A DNA stretch of 64,000 nucleotides, from NCBI GenBank assembly GCA_023251805.1, contig JAHEYB010000003.1:46249-110248 (forward strand), in the 5' to 3' direction. Positions 47,408 through 56,620 of the stretch are shown in pieces (positions within the stretch are counted from its first letter, which is position 1; the number at the start of each line of letters is the position of its first letter). The translations under genes and the position numbers were made by a program. The notes below the pieces were generated by a model. That model had not been told where the DNA came from. It ran no database searches and saw only the letters and a program-made list of their open reading frames with translations. The DNA comes from Bacteroidota bacterium. Lineage in GTDB: Bacteria; Bacteroidota; Bacteroidia; 2-12-FULL-35-15.

Positions 47408-47863
47408 CTATAACAATCTAAATTGTTTCGAGTGATGAATCGCATGTTTGTGAAGTAAATGCACCCATTCTTCAAAATTCAAATCTCCAAAAAAAGGATT
47501 CGTAATTTTCTCACCTTTATTTACTTCAAAATAATTAATAAAAGCAGTTACTTGATAATTGTATTCTGCAATTGCTTCTTTCATTCCCGATTTTACAACA
47601 GGACTAGGAATATCCGGCATTAAAGCATTTGGAGTTAAAGGTTTAAATTCTTTATCGCTCATGGCGAAAGACTTGTATTTATCCACCAATTCAACAGCCG
47701 TAACCAACTTTTGATTATTGCTTCCGGTAGCATAGCTAATTGAATCAGCCATGTGTTCTACCATTTGTTGTGCCTTTAAAACTCCCCACTCCCCTTTTGT
47801 TTCAGGATTTAGAGTTGCCACCAATTTAGGAAATTCTGTTTTTAAAAAATTTAGCTTGTCCAT
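47408..47863 (-). CDS. DUF1569/DinB-like protein
   Basis: QQMVEHMADSISYATG ... LHKHAIHHSKQFRLL. Confidence 0.68.
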   Translation of the reverse strand: MDKLNFLKTEFPKLVATLNPETKGEWGVLKAQQMVEHMADSISYATGSNNQKLVTAVELVDKYKSFAMSDKEFKPLTPNALMPDIPSPVVKSGMKEAIAEYNYQVTAFINYFEVNKGEKITNPFFGDLNFEEWVHLLHKHAIHHSKQFRLL

Positions 47864-47868
47864 TATTT

Positions 47869-49494
47869 TTATCTTAAATGATATTTAATTGGAAAATTGA
47901 ATTGAACAGATACAGGTTGTCCTGACTGCATTCCGGGGTTCCAGCGAGGCATCATTTCAACAATTCTTTTTGCTTCTATATCACAACCCTTTCCACCTGC
48001 AACTCCTCTCAATATTCTTACATCTCTAATTTCTCCAACTTGATCAACCACAAAAGTAACATAACAAGTTCCTTGTATGCCGGCTTCCTTTTCCATTTGA
48101 GGATATACAATATTTTTTTGAACAAATTCTGTCATCATTTCATTTCCTCCGGGGAAAGAAGGCATCTGTTCAGTAATTGTAAAAATATCTTCGGTTTGAT
48201 TCGTTGCAGGTTTAGTACCAGGAGGAGGCGGTGGTGGCGGTGGCGGTGGAAAAGGCGTTTGCGTGTCTTTCTTTTTATCTGCTTCTTCCTTTGTTACAAA
48301 AGCATACCCATAGTCGTAGGAAGTAGTTTCTAATCCATTTTCATCATAGGTTTTCCAAATATAAATTTTACTTCCTTTGTTATACTTCCCTTCACTCGAC
48401 AATTTTCCTTTTTTATAATACTTCGCTTCTCCATTCATCAACCCATCTGAATAATTTATTTCAGAGTAAGGCAAACCATTTTCATCATAAGAAACCCAAA
48501 GTCCAGATCTTTGGCCATTTTCATACTTTCCTTTGCCTTGAATCCCACCATTTTTTAAATAATCAACGGCATCTCCTTCCAACAATCCATTTTTATAATT
48601 TGTTTTAGCACTTAGCTCTCCGGTGGGATAATTAGTAATCCAAAGCCCCTCTCTTTTGCCGGTCATGTAGTTTCCTTCTCTACTCACCATTCCTTCTTTA
48701 TAATACTTAGCATACCCATCTAAAAAAGAATTTTTAAGTATTTCTTCACTTATTAATTTCCCGTTAGCGTCAAAAAAACGGATAGTCCCTGTACCATCTT
48801 TCAGAGTGCCATAATCAAATTTTTTTCCGTCTACTCCTAAATAAGAAATAACATTATACAAGCTTCCTTTTTTGTACATCAACTTTTCGTGCAAGGCCGC
48901 ATTTCCATAGTAAGATGTATAAATGCTGTCCTTTAAATCGCCCTTCATATACTTTTCTACTTTAAGTATTCCTGACTCATAGTATTCTTTTGAAACGCCA
49001 TTCAATGTATCACCTAAGTAAGTTGTAATTTTATGAACTTTTCCATCAGGAAAATATTCTGTAAAAGTGCCATGTACTACATCATTCACATAGGGTTTTT
49101 CAAAAGAAAGATTTCCGTTTTCATAAAAACCTTTAAAAACTCCATCATTCTTCCCCATTTTATAAGGCATTATGCAAGACAATTCTCCAGCTAAATAATA
49201 CGAACGCCATTCTCCATCTTTTAAATCATCCACATAAGAGCCTTTCTGCTGAAGATTATCGTTATATCCAGTAAATTCCCAAACACCATTTCTCTTCCCA
49301 TTTTTGTATGATCCTTTTGTTAAAGTTTTTCCGTAATAAACCATTTCATAAGAACCATTTTTAGCACCGGTAGCATCATCCACAACGTATTTTTTGTAAT
49401 ACTTACGTGCAAGTGTATCTGTTATCAACGTTTGAGCATAACTGTTCCCAATAAAAAATATCAAAAATAAAAAAAGCTTGAATTTAATTTTCAT
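47869..49494 (-). CDS. MORN/YwqK-like repeat protein fused to TonB C-terminal domain
   Basis: Repeated G-x-Y-x-N-G-x-x-x-G-x-W units, PPPPPPPPPPG tract, then FPGGNEMMTEFVQKNIVYPQMEKEAGIQGTCYVTFVVDQVGEIRDVRILRG. Confidence 0.85.
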   Translation of the reverse strand: MKIKFKLFLFLIFFIGNSYAQTLITDTLARKYYKKYVVDDATGAKNGSYEMVYYGKTLTKGSYKNGKRNGVWEFTGYNDNLQQKGSYVDDLKDGEWRSYYLAGELSCIMPYKMGKNDGVFKGFYENGNLSFEKPYVNDVVHGTFTEYFPDGKVHKITTYLGDTLNGVSKEYYESGILKVEKYMKGDLKDSIYTSYYGNAALHEKLMYKKGSLYNVISYLGVDGKKFDYGTLKDGTGTIRFFDANGKLISEEILKNSFLDGYAKYYKEGMVSREGNYMTGKREGLWITNYPTGELSAKTNYKNGLLEGDAVDYLKNGGIQGKGKYENGQRSGLWVSYDENGLPYSEINYSDGLMNGEAKYYKKGKLSSEGKYNKGSKIYIWKTYDENGLETTSYDYGYAFVTKEEADKKKDTQTPFPPPPPPPPPPGTKPATNQTEDIFTITEQMPSFPGGNEMMTEFVQKNIVYPQMEKEAGIQGTCYVTFVVDQVGEIRDVRILRGVAGGKGCDIEAKRIVEMMPRWNPGMQSGQPVSVQFNFPIKYHLR

Positions 49495-49936
49495 TATTCT
49501 TAATTTTTTTTAATTCTTTTGGAAAGTCCGTCTTTAAAATGTAAACTCCATTCATTGGGTTTTCCATTGGCATAGCGTCTCTCAAATAAAAATACATATG
49601 CGTGTCGCCCGATTTTTCTTTTACAACTTTTTCTGTTTTCTTCACTAATTTTTTTGAAACAGCAAATTGCATTGTTTTCCCACTTTCTGTAAAGCAATCC
49701 ACAACAGACATATCCCAGATATCAAAACTGAAAGGTTTATCATCAGGAAAGAATCCAGCTAAAGTATAAATCGTGTTGTTTTTAATTTTGAATTCCTTCA
49801 CAGGCTCCGAAACTAAAAATTCGTCTTCCCACAAATGTTTGATATTGTCTTCTGACTCCTGCCCTTCGTATAAATCATCGGCTAATCCTTTGTTGAATTC
49901 GGAGTTAACCAGTATAAAATGTAGATGTAAATTCAT
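49484..49936 (-). CDS. Hypothetical protein
   Basis: 150-aa ORF overlapping the start of the downstream MORN-TonB gene by 11 nt. Confidence 0.6.
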   Translation of the reverse strand: MNLHLHFILVNSEFNKGLADDLYEGQESEDNIKHLWEDEFLVSEPVKEFKIKNNTIYTLAGFFPDDKPFSFDIWDMSVVDCFTESGKTMQFAVSKKLVKKTEKVVKEKSGDTHMYFYLRDAMPMENPMNGVYILKTDFPKELKKIKNNEN

Positions 49937-50011
49937 ATTAAAATTCTTGATTTGTAGAATTTTTTATTTTTTGATTTATTCTAAAATTCAAAAAATCTAA
50001 AATTCAAAAAA

Positions 50012-50602
50012 TTATTTTGTTTGTTTCCACGTCTTATAAATATCTTGTTGTTTGGGGCGGCCTTTCTCAATTTCTCTTAAAGGCTCACACTCTTTCAACG
50101 TTGCTTTACAATCGGCTGGCAGTTGCTGATACAACTTTGTTCCTTGTGTTTTCCATTCAATCATTTCATCACTTACCTCTTTCACTATTTTCGCAGGATT
50201 TCCCACTACAACTTTTCTTGCTTCTATAATCGTATCCGCTGGAACAAAACACAAAGCACCTACAATACAATTATCGCCAATCACCACATTGTCCATCACC
50301 ACTGCATTCATTCCTACCAAAACATTTTTTCCAATTGTTCCACCATGAATAATTGCACCATGACCAATGTGTGCAGCTTCTTTTAACAAAACAGTTGTTC
50401 CGGGAAACATGTGAATCGTACAATTTTCCTGAACATTACATCCATCTTCAATAATGATTTGTCCCCAATCGCCACGAATAGCCGCACCAGGACCAACATA
50501 AACATCCTTTCCAATAATTACGTTACCTGTAACGGTTGCATTCGGATGAATGAAAGCACTTTCATGAATGACAGGTTTATAGCCGTTGAATTCGTATATC
50601 AT
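50012..50602 (-). CDS. paaY: PaaY-like gamma-carbonic-anhydrase/hexapeptide protein
   Basis: Left-handed beta-helix hexapeptides (GNVIIGKDVYVGPGAAIRGDWG); C-term typical of PaaY. Confidence 0.85.
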   Translation of the reverse strand: MIYEFNGYKPVIHESAFIHPNATVTGNVIIGKDVYVGPGAAIRGDWGQIIIEDGCNVQENCTIHMFPGTTVLLKEAAHIGHGAIIHGGTIGKNVLVGMNAVVMDNVVIGDNCIVGALCFVPADTIIEARKVVVGNPAKIVKEVSDEMIEWKTQGTKLYQQLPADCKATLKECEPLREIEKGRPKQQDIYKTWKQTK

Positions 50603-50660
50603 AAGTTAATTAAGGAATTGGTCAAATGGGTTAAATTGGGCTTAACCTAAATTAACTCAT

Positions 50661-51869
50661 TTAACATTTTTCTATTATTACTGCATAACCTTGTCCGACT
50701 CCAATACACATTGTTATCAAAGCATACTTTTTATTTTGTTCGTGCAATTCAATTGCAGCAGAATTTAAAATACGTGCTCCACTCATTCCTAATGGATGAC
50801 CTAATGCAATTGCTCCACCGTTTGGATTTATTCTTGAATCGTTATCTGCTAAACCAAGTGCTCGTGTACACGCCAATGATTGTGCAGCAAATGCTTCATT
50901 CAATTCGATGATATCAATATCTTTCATTGTTAAACCTGCACGTTTCAAGGCCATGTTAGTAGCTTCAACCGGACCGATTCCCATTATGCGCGGTTCAACA
51001 CCTGCAACACCTGAAGAAACAATTCTTGCTAATGGTCTTAGATTGTATTTTTTTACTCCTTCATCAGAAGCTAATAAAATAGCTGCTGCTCCATCATTTA
51101 ATCCAGATGCATTTCCTGCAGTTACAGTTCCGCCTTCTTTTTTAAATGCACCTTTTAATTTTGATAATCCTTCCATGGTAGTATCTGCACGCATAAATTC
51201 ATCTTTATCAAAAACCTTTGGCTCACCTTTTTTCTGTAGAATTTGTACCGCAACAATTTCTTTTGCAAATCGTCCTTTTGCTTGAGCTATAGCAGCTTTT
51301 TGTTGAGACCAAAAAGCAAATTCATCTTGATCTTCCCTAGAAATTTTATCTCTGTCTGCTAAATTTTCTGCTGTCTCGCCCATTGCATCCACTCCATAAA
51401 GTTCTTTCATCTTTGGATTGATAAATCTCCATCCAAAAGATGAATCAAACAATTGTTGATCTCTTCCAAAAGGAGAACTTGCTTTCGACATCACCCACGG
51501 TCCGCGCGTCATGTTTTCTACTCCTCCTGCAATCATCAAATCACTTTCACCAATCATAATACTACGAGCAGCAGCCATTGAAGCTGACAAACCAGAAGCA
51601 CATAAACGATTTACTGTTTCACCTGGAACTTGATAAGGCAAACCTGCAAGCAACAATGCCATACGAGCAACGTTACGATTGTCTTCACCCGATTGATTTG
51701 CACAACCCAATAACACATCGCCAATTTGTTTAGCATCTATGCTTGGATTACGAGCAATTAATTCTTTTAAAACAATAGCCGCTAAATCGTCTGTACGAAC
51801 GGTTGACAAAGTTCCTCCGAAATTTCCGATTGGAGTACGAACTCCATTAATGATGTATGCGTTTTTCAT
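50661..51869 (-). CDS. paaJ: 3-oxoadipyl-CoA / 3-oxo-5,6-dehydrosuberyl-CoA thiolase
   Basis: Acetyl-CoA acetyltransferase fold: NRLCASGLSA, NPNGGAIALGHPLGMSGAR, CIGVGQG. Confidence 0.87.
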   Translation of the reverse strand: MKNAYIINGVRTPIGNFGGTLSTVRTDDLAAIVLKELIARNPSIDAKQIGDVLLGCANQSGEDNRNVARMALLLAGLPYQVPGETVNRLCASGLSASMAAARSIMIGESDLMIAGGVENMTRGPWVMSKASSPFGRDQQLFDSSFGWRFINPKMKELYGVDAMGETAENLADRDKISREDQDEFAFWSQQKAAIAQAKGRFAKEIVAVQILQKKGEPKVFDKDEFMRADTTMEGLSKLKGAFKKEGGTVTAGNASGLNDGAAAILLASDEGVKKYNLRPLARIVSSGVAGVEPRIMGIGPVEATNMALKRAGLTMKDIDIIELNEAFAAQSLACTRALGLADNDSRINPNGGAIALGHPLGMSGARILNSAAIELHEQNKKYALITMCIGVGQGYAVIIEKC

Positions 51870-51951
51870 ATCATGGTATTTTTCAACACAGAGAAACAGA
51901 GTTTGCAGAGTTTCACAGAGAGCTCCGAGGTCTCAATTATCTGAGATTAAT

Positions 51952-52371
51952 TTATACTTCCCAATTTTTACTTGTGCGATAAACAGTTCCTTTAAAAAAA
52001 GCTACTTTTTCTTTTTTCTGATTACTTATCTCAATGTGATAGGTTCCCGTTTTGTTTGTCAAACTTAATTCTCTCGCTTCGCAAGTTAATTCATCGTTTA
52101 CATTTACTGCCACTGCAAATGAAATAGAACATTCAAGCGCAACACTTAATCGTCCGTATGCATTAGATGCAAAAGCAAGAGCACTATCTGCAAATGAAAA
52201 TGCAATTCCTCCATGGGCAATTCCAAAACCATTGACCATTTCGTCACGCACTTTCATCTTTAAAATACAATGACCCTGCTCCACCAAAACGGTTTCGATA
52301 CCAAGCCATTGACTGAATTTATCTTCAGCCATCATCTTATTGACAATCTTATTTGCGAGTTCTTTAGACAT
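51952..52371 (-). CDS. paaI: Phenylacetate-pathway hotdog thioesterase
   Basis: GFGIAHGGIAFSFADSALAFASNAYGRLSVALECSISF. Confidence 0.87.
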   Translation of the reverse strand: MSKELANKIVNKMMAEDKFSQWLGIETVLVEQGHCILKMKVRDEMVNGFGIAHGGIAFSFADSALAFASNAYGRLSVALECSISFAVAVNVNDELTCEARELSLTNKTGTYHIEISNQKKEKVAFFKGTVYRTSKNWEV

Positions 52372-52397
52372 GTAACAAAGTTACCAAAAGAATTGTT

Positions 52398-53144
52398 CTA
52401 CAGAACAAAATCCATGTCTTTTTCAAGCACCTTTTCTAGCTCTTTTTCTATCTCTGCCAGTGAATTATAGAGCTGTTCAAAGGATTCCACCACAAAATAC
52501 TTGTCCTGTATCACATCTGTCCTAAAATCGGTATGCAATATCAAATCCACATCAAATTCGATGAGAACTGCTTGCTTGCTCATACAAAATTCCGACTCTC
52601 CTTTTGATGAGATGATTCCAGCACCGTATACTTTGATCTCATCGTTCTCTAAGATTAATCCAAATTCGATAGTGAACCAGTAGATTCTACCCAACAGCTC
52701 AACAGCTTTTGGATTATCGATGTTTTTTAATGCGATATCACTTAATCCTTTGAAAAAGTTCACATAGTTTTGGTTGCTTAACAAAGGAACGTGAGCAAAC
52801 ACATCGTGAAACATATCCGGTTCTTCTAAATAATCCAATTGCTCCATGGTTCTTAACCAGCAAGTCGATGTAAATTTTTTCTTAGAAAGAAATTCAAAAA
52901 ATATTTTTTGTGGGCTGATGTTAGGAACCGTTTCTATGCTCCAGCCAGTCGATGGCTTTAATAACGCATCCACTTCCAGAAAGTCGGGTATTTTTTCTGA
53001 AGAAAATTTTACTTCTTCCAAAGCTTTTAGGAATTCTGATGAAGCAATTGGTTTCAAAATTTCCATTTGACGGTTGAATAATGTTTTCCAAACTAGAAAA
53101 TCATTTTCTGTGTAATTCTTGTAAATCTGTTTTGTTGGTCTCAT
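52398..53144 (-). CDS. phhA: Phenylalanine 4-monooxygenase
   Basis: LEEPDMFHDVFAHVPLLSNQNYVNFFKG (metal-binding HDxxxH), RIYWFTIEFGLI. Confidence 0.88.
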   Translation of the reverse strand: MRPTKQIYKNYTENDFLVWKTLFNRQMEILKPIASSEFLKALEEVKFSSEKIPDFLEVDALLKPSTGWSIETVPNISPQKIFFEFLSKKKFTSTCWLRTMEQLDYLEEPDMFHDVFAHVPLLSNQNYVNFFKGLSDIALKNIDNPKAVELLGRIYWFTIEFGLILENDEIKVYGAGIISSKGESEFCMSKQAVLIEFDVDLILHTDFRTDVIQDKYFVVESFEQLYNSLAEIEKELEKVLEKDMDFVL

Positions 53145-53290
53145 AATGGTTGTTGGTTTTTAGTTATTAGTTGTTTGTTTTAAATTTAAATGGCTGAGCA
53201 ATTCATATTCATTTCGTTTTCCGCTATAAGATCCCGCCCCGAGTACTCGGGGCTGGATGTGTCCGACTAAGCTTCGCAAAGTCAGGCAAC

Positions 53291-53320
53291 AAAAAAGCCC
53301 ACTCCTTTCGGAATGGGCTT
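53291..53320 (-). terminator. Terminator between paaH and phhA
   Basis: Minus strand AAGCCCATTCCGAAAGGAGTGGGCTTTTTTG. Confidence 0.75.
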
Positions 53321-53474
53321 GTATATTGATTTTTATAAGTTTCTTAGACTATGAACAATAGATTACCATTCCGGAGCGGGAGCTACGAATTTGATAATAA
53401 TTTGTATTGTTCATTTTATGCATGGGGCAAATGTAGTAAAGAATTTAATTCAATTGCAAATTTTCTTTAAGATT

Positions 53475-53540
53475 GTCATTTCAACTGCAAGGAGAAATCT
53501 CATCCTTAAAGAAAGATTTCTCGACTCCGCTCGAAATGAC
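53475..53540. repeat. Nested palindromic repeat at the 3' end of paaH
   Basis: GTCATTTC ... GAGAAATCT ... AGATTTCTC ... GAAATGAC compound hairpin. Confidence 0.75.
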
Positions 53541-53541
53541 T

Positions 53542-54726
53542 CTAGAAGAATGTTTTCTCATCTCTCACCATCATCTTCAATAGAATAGAAGGTCGGTAGC
53601 GGTCTTCGTTGTAAAGCTCATACAATACATCTAAAGACGTATAGACATTCTTCAAGCCAATTTCATCTGCCCATTTTAGTAAGCCTTTTGGATAGTTTAC
53701 TCCTTTGGTCATGGCTAAATCCAAATCTTCCTTTGTTGCTAACTGCAAGTACAAGGAATCGATTGCTTCATTGATGAGCATACAAATTACACGGTTGAAA
53801 ATATATTTCCCAAGTGTTTCGTCTTGTTTTGGCTGAGGCATAGTAACACCTTCCGCATAATTATAATATCCTCTCCCCGATTTTTTTCCGAATAATTTTG
53901 CTTCGTATAAGCGTTTTTGAGTCAAGGATGGTTTAAAACGAGGCTCGAAGAAAAATTGTGTCCACACACTTTCTGTCACTTTGAAATTAATATCGTTACC
54001 AATAAAATCCATTAATTCAAACGGACCCATTTTAAAACCACCGTATGTTTTCAAAGCCCAATCTATGGTTGCAAAATCCGCCATTCCTTCTTCGTAAATA
54101 CGAATCGACTCACCATAAAAGCTTCGTGCTACCCTATTTACAATAAAACCGGGAGTATCTTTTGCAAGCACCGTTACTTTCCCCCAGCTATCAATTAATT
54201 TTTTTGACTCAACCGTAATTGCTACATCCGTCATGATACCTGGAATAATTTCCACCAATGGCATTATAGGAGCTGGATTAAAGAAATGAATTCCAATTAC
54301 ACGTTCTGCTTTTTTACAAGCAGATGCAATAGATGCGATGGATAAAGAAGAAGTATTACTTGCCAAAACACAATCTGCTGCAACGATTGCCTCCAAATCC
54401 GAAAACAATTTTTGTTTCACATCAATATTCTCAACGATTGCTTCAATGATGAGTCCGCAGTTTTTAAATTGATTTAAATCAGATGCAAATTGAGTATTAG
54501 CCGAAATTGTTTTTGCTTTTTCATCTGTTAACTTTTGCTTCTCCACCAACTTTTTTAAAGTTGCATTTAAATTTACTTTTGCTTTATCAAGAGCTGCTTG
54601 ATTGTTATCATAAACAATTACTTGATGTCCGGCTGTTGCTGCCACTTGTGCAATTCCGGCACCCATAGCCCCTGAACCTATAATTCCAATAATGTTATTA
54701 GTTGTTAGTTTTTGGTTGATAGACAT
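53542..54726 (-). CDS. paaH: 3-hydroxyacyl-CoA dehydrogenase (PaaH)
   Basis: Rossmann GIIGSGAMGAGIAQVAATAG; HFFNPAPIMPLVEIIPG; DTPGFIVNRVAR. Confidence 0.88.
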   Translation of the reverse strand: MSINQKLTTNNIIGIIGSGAMGAGIAQVAATAGHQVIVYDNNQAALDKAKVNLNATLKKLVEKQKLTDEKAKTISANTQFASDLNQFKNCGLIIEAIVENIDVKQKLFSDLEAIVAADCVLASNTSSLSIASIASACKKAERVIGIHFFNPAPIMPLVEIIPGIMTDVAITVESKKLIDSWGKVTVLAKDTPGFIVNRVARSFYGESIRIYEEGMADFATIDWALKTYGGFKMGPFELMDFIGNDINFKVTESVWTQFFFEPRFKPSLTQKRLYEAKLFGKKSGRGYYNYAEGVTMPQPKQDETLGKYIFNRVICMLINEAIDSLYLQLATKEDLDLAMTKGVNYPKGLLKWADEIGLKNVYTSLDVLYELYNEDRYRPSILLKMMVRDEKTFF

Positions 54727-54729
54727 CTC

Positions 54730-55095
54730 CTAATTAAGCGTTTGGTAGTAGTTAATAAATCCGTTTAATAATTTTTTGCACGTTGTTGTTCTTTCAATTA
54801 GCAACTTTAAAGTTTGTTCATCAATATAGTTTTGATCAAAAGAAAGATATAATTGAGTTTCTAATTCAAACAATGAACCTCTGCTGATATAAAAAAATTG
54901 TATCGAATCCTTTGTATGGTTTCGACCGCACCCTTCAGCAATATTAGAAGGTATTGATACAGCACATCTTCTAATCTGATTAGACAAACCATATAATTCT
55001 TCTTTTGGAAAACCTTTTGTAACATCATAAACCGTCTTCACTAAGGTTCTGCTTTCTCTCCAAACATCTAAATCATTGTATACTTTGTAACTCAT
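54730..55095 (-). CDS. Four-helix-bundle protein (23S rRNA intervening-sequence protein family)
   Basis: LDVWRESRTLVKTVYDVTKGFPKEELYGLSNQIRRCAVSIPSNIAEGCGR ... FFYISRGSLFELETQL. Confidence 0.9.
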   Translation of the reverse strand: MSYKVYNDLDVWRESRTLVKTVYDVTKGFPKEELYGLSNQIRRCAVSIPSNIAEGCGRNHTKDSIQFFYISRGSLFELETQLYLSFDQNYIDEQTLKLLIERTTTCKKLLNGFINYYQTLN

Positions 55096-55145
55096 ATTTT
55101 ATTTTCCTTCTAACAACCAAAAACTAACAACTATCAACCAACCTA

Positions 55146-55922
55146 TTATTCGCCTTTGAATATTGCTTTTCTTTTTTCCAAAAATGCATTTACGCCTTCG
55201 GTATAATCATAAGTTAAAGTTGCTTGTACTTGAACATCTGCTTCGTAAGACAATTGTTTATCTATTGTATTCTCTAAAGATTCATTCAACAACCTTTTTG
55301 TTAAGCCCATTGCTTTTGTTGGCATTTCGCTTAATGTTTTTGCAATTAAACTTGCTTCTGCAATAAGAGTTGCGTCATCTATCACTTTGTAAATCATTCC
55401 CATTCTTTCAGCATCCAATGCTGATACTTTATCTCCCAACATCATCAAAGCAGATGCTTTTCCAAAACCAATTAATCGTGGTAAAAAAAATGTTCCACCG
55501 CTGTCAGGAATAAGTCCGATTTTACTAAATGCTTGAATAAAAGACACCGAACTTCCTGCAACAACAACATCACAAGCCAAAGCAATGTTTGCTCCCGCTC
55601 CGGCTGCAACACCATTCACAGCACAAACAACCGGCTTTTCAAGTTTCCTTATTTTTAAAATAATTGGATTATAATGTTCCCGAACAATTTTTTCAATACC
55701 AGGACCATTTACATCCATTGCTTCTGCTAAATCTTGTCCGGCACAAAATGCTTTTCCTTCTCCCGTTAATAAAACGGCACGAATAGAATGGTCGGAAGCG
55801 GCTTTATCCAAAGCGCCTTGAAGTTCCAAAGCCATTTCACGATTAAAACTATTGAACTTATCGGGGCGACTGAGTGTGATTTTCAAAACACTTCCTTCGA
55901 TTTCTGATTTAATGAAAGCCAT
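55146..55922 (-). CDS. paaG: 1,2-epoxyphenylacetyl-CoA isomerase (PaaG)
   Basis: Crotonase family, KAFCAGQDLAEAM, CAVNGVAAGAGANIALACDVVVA; located between paaH and paaD. Confidence 0.87.
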   Translation of the reverse strand: MAFIKSEIEGSVLKITLSRPDKFNSFNREMALELQGALDKAASDHSIRAVLLTGEGKAFCAGQDLAEAMDVNGPGIEKIVREHYNPIILKIRKLEKPVVCAVNGVAAGAGANIALACDVVVAGSSVSFIQAFSKIGLIPDSGGTFFLPRLIGFGKASALMMLGDKVSALDAERMGMIYKVIDDATLIAEASLIAKTLSEMPTKAMGLTKRLLNESLENTIDKQLSYEADVQVQATLTYDYTEGVNAFLEKRKAIFKGE

Positions 55923-55996
55923 ACAAATTTATTTAAGTAAATATATAAAATTATAACTAGTCTCCGCCTCATCAAACTAAGACAAGTTCTGAAAGT

Positions 55997-56491
55997 CTAC
56001 AAGCACTTAAAATAGTCGAACGGCTCTTTACAATCCAAACAACGATACAATGCCTTACAGGCTGTTGAGCCAAATTGAGAAATCATCTCTGTACGTTTGG
56101 AGCCACAAAGCGGACATTTTAAATCGCGAGCTTTGCCTAATAGTACTTTTTTATCTACTGAAGAGTGATCAGGAGGAGCAATTCCATATGCTCTTAATTT
56201 TTCTTTTGCTTCATCCGAAATCCAATCAGTCGTCCACGCAGGAGTTAAAACCAACTCCACTTTTACTTTTTCAATACCAATTTCTTTGAGTTTGATTTTG
56301 ATGTCGTCCTCAATCACTTTCATTGCAGGACAACCAGTATATGTTGGAGTGATGACAACCACACACTCGTCATCTATAAATTTCACTTCTCGTAAAATTC
56401 CTAGTTCAATAATATTGATTACAGGAATTTCTGGATCAGGAATTTCTGAAAGGAGTTTGAAAATTTCGTCTTTGGAAAAAGTAATTGGCAT
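55997..56491 (-). CDS. paaD: Phenylacetate-CoA oxygenase subunit PaaD
   Basis: DUF59 domain (IPDPEIPVINIIELGI) plus Cys-rich C-term CPLCGSKRT...CLDCKEPFDYFKC. Confidence 0.92.
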   Translation of the reverse strand: MPITFSKDEIFKLLSEIPDPEIPVINIIELGILREVKFIDDECVVVITPTYTGCPAMKVIEDDIKIKLKEIGIEKVKVELVLTPAWTTDWISDEAKEKLRAYGIAPPDHSSVDKKVLLGKARDLKCPLCGSKRTEMISQFGSTACKALYRCLDCKEPFDYFKCL

Positions 56492-56509
56492 TGGAATAGT
56501 ATTAGTTCA

Positions 56510-56539
56510 TCCCCCTGCCCCCTTCAAAGGGGGACATGC
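56510..56539. repeat. Dispersed CCCCCTTT repeat (copy 7, inverted orientation)
   Basis: TCCCCCTGCCCCCTTCAAAGGGGGACATGC. Confidence 0.75.
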
Positions 56540-56620
56540 TCCGAAATGGGCTTTATTTTTAGCAAATACAGATTTGTAATTCGTTGTCACCCTGAGCGTA
56601 GTCGAAGGGCGTAATTCGTA

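Noticed and set aside
48040-48333. 97-aa plus-strand ORF (RRRRWWRWRWKRR)
   Set aside because: It is the antisense of the polyproline/TonB region of the MORN-TonB gene.
53391-53588. 65-aa ORF in the paaH-phhA gap
   Set aside because: It encodes dispersed-repeat sequence and runs antisense into paaH; not a credible gene.
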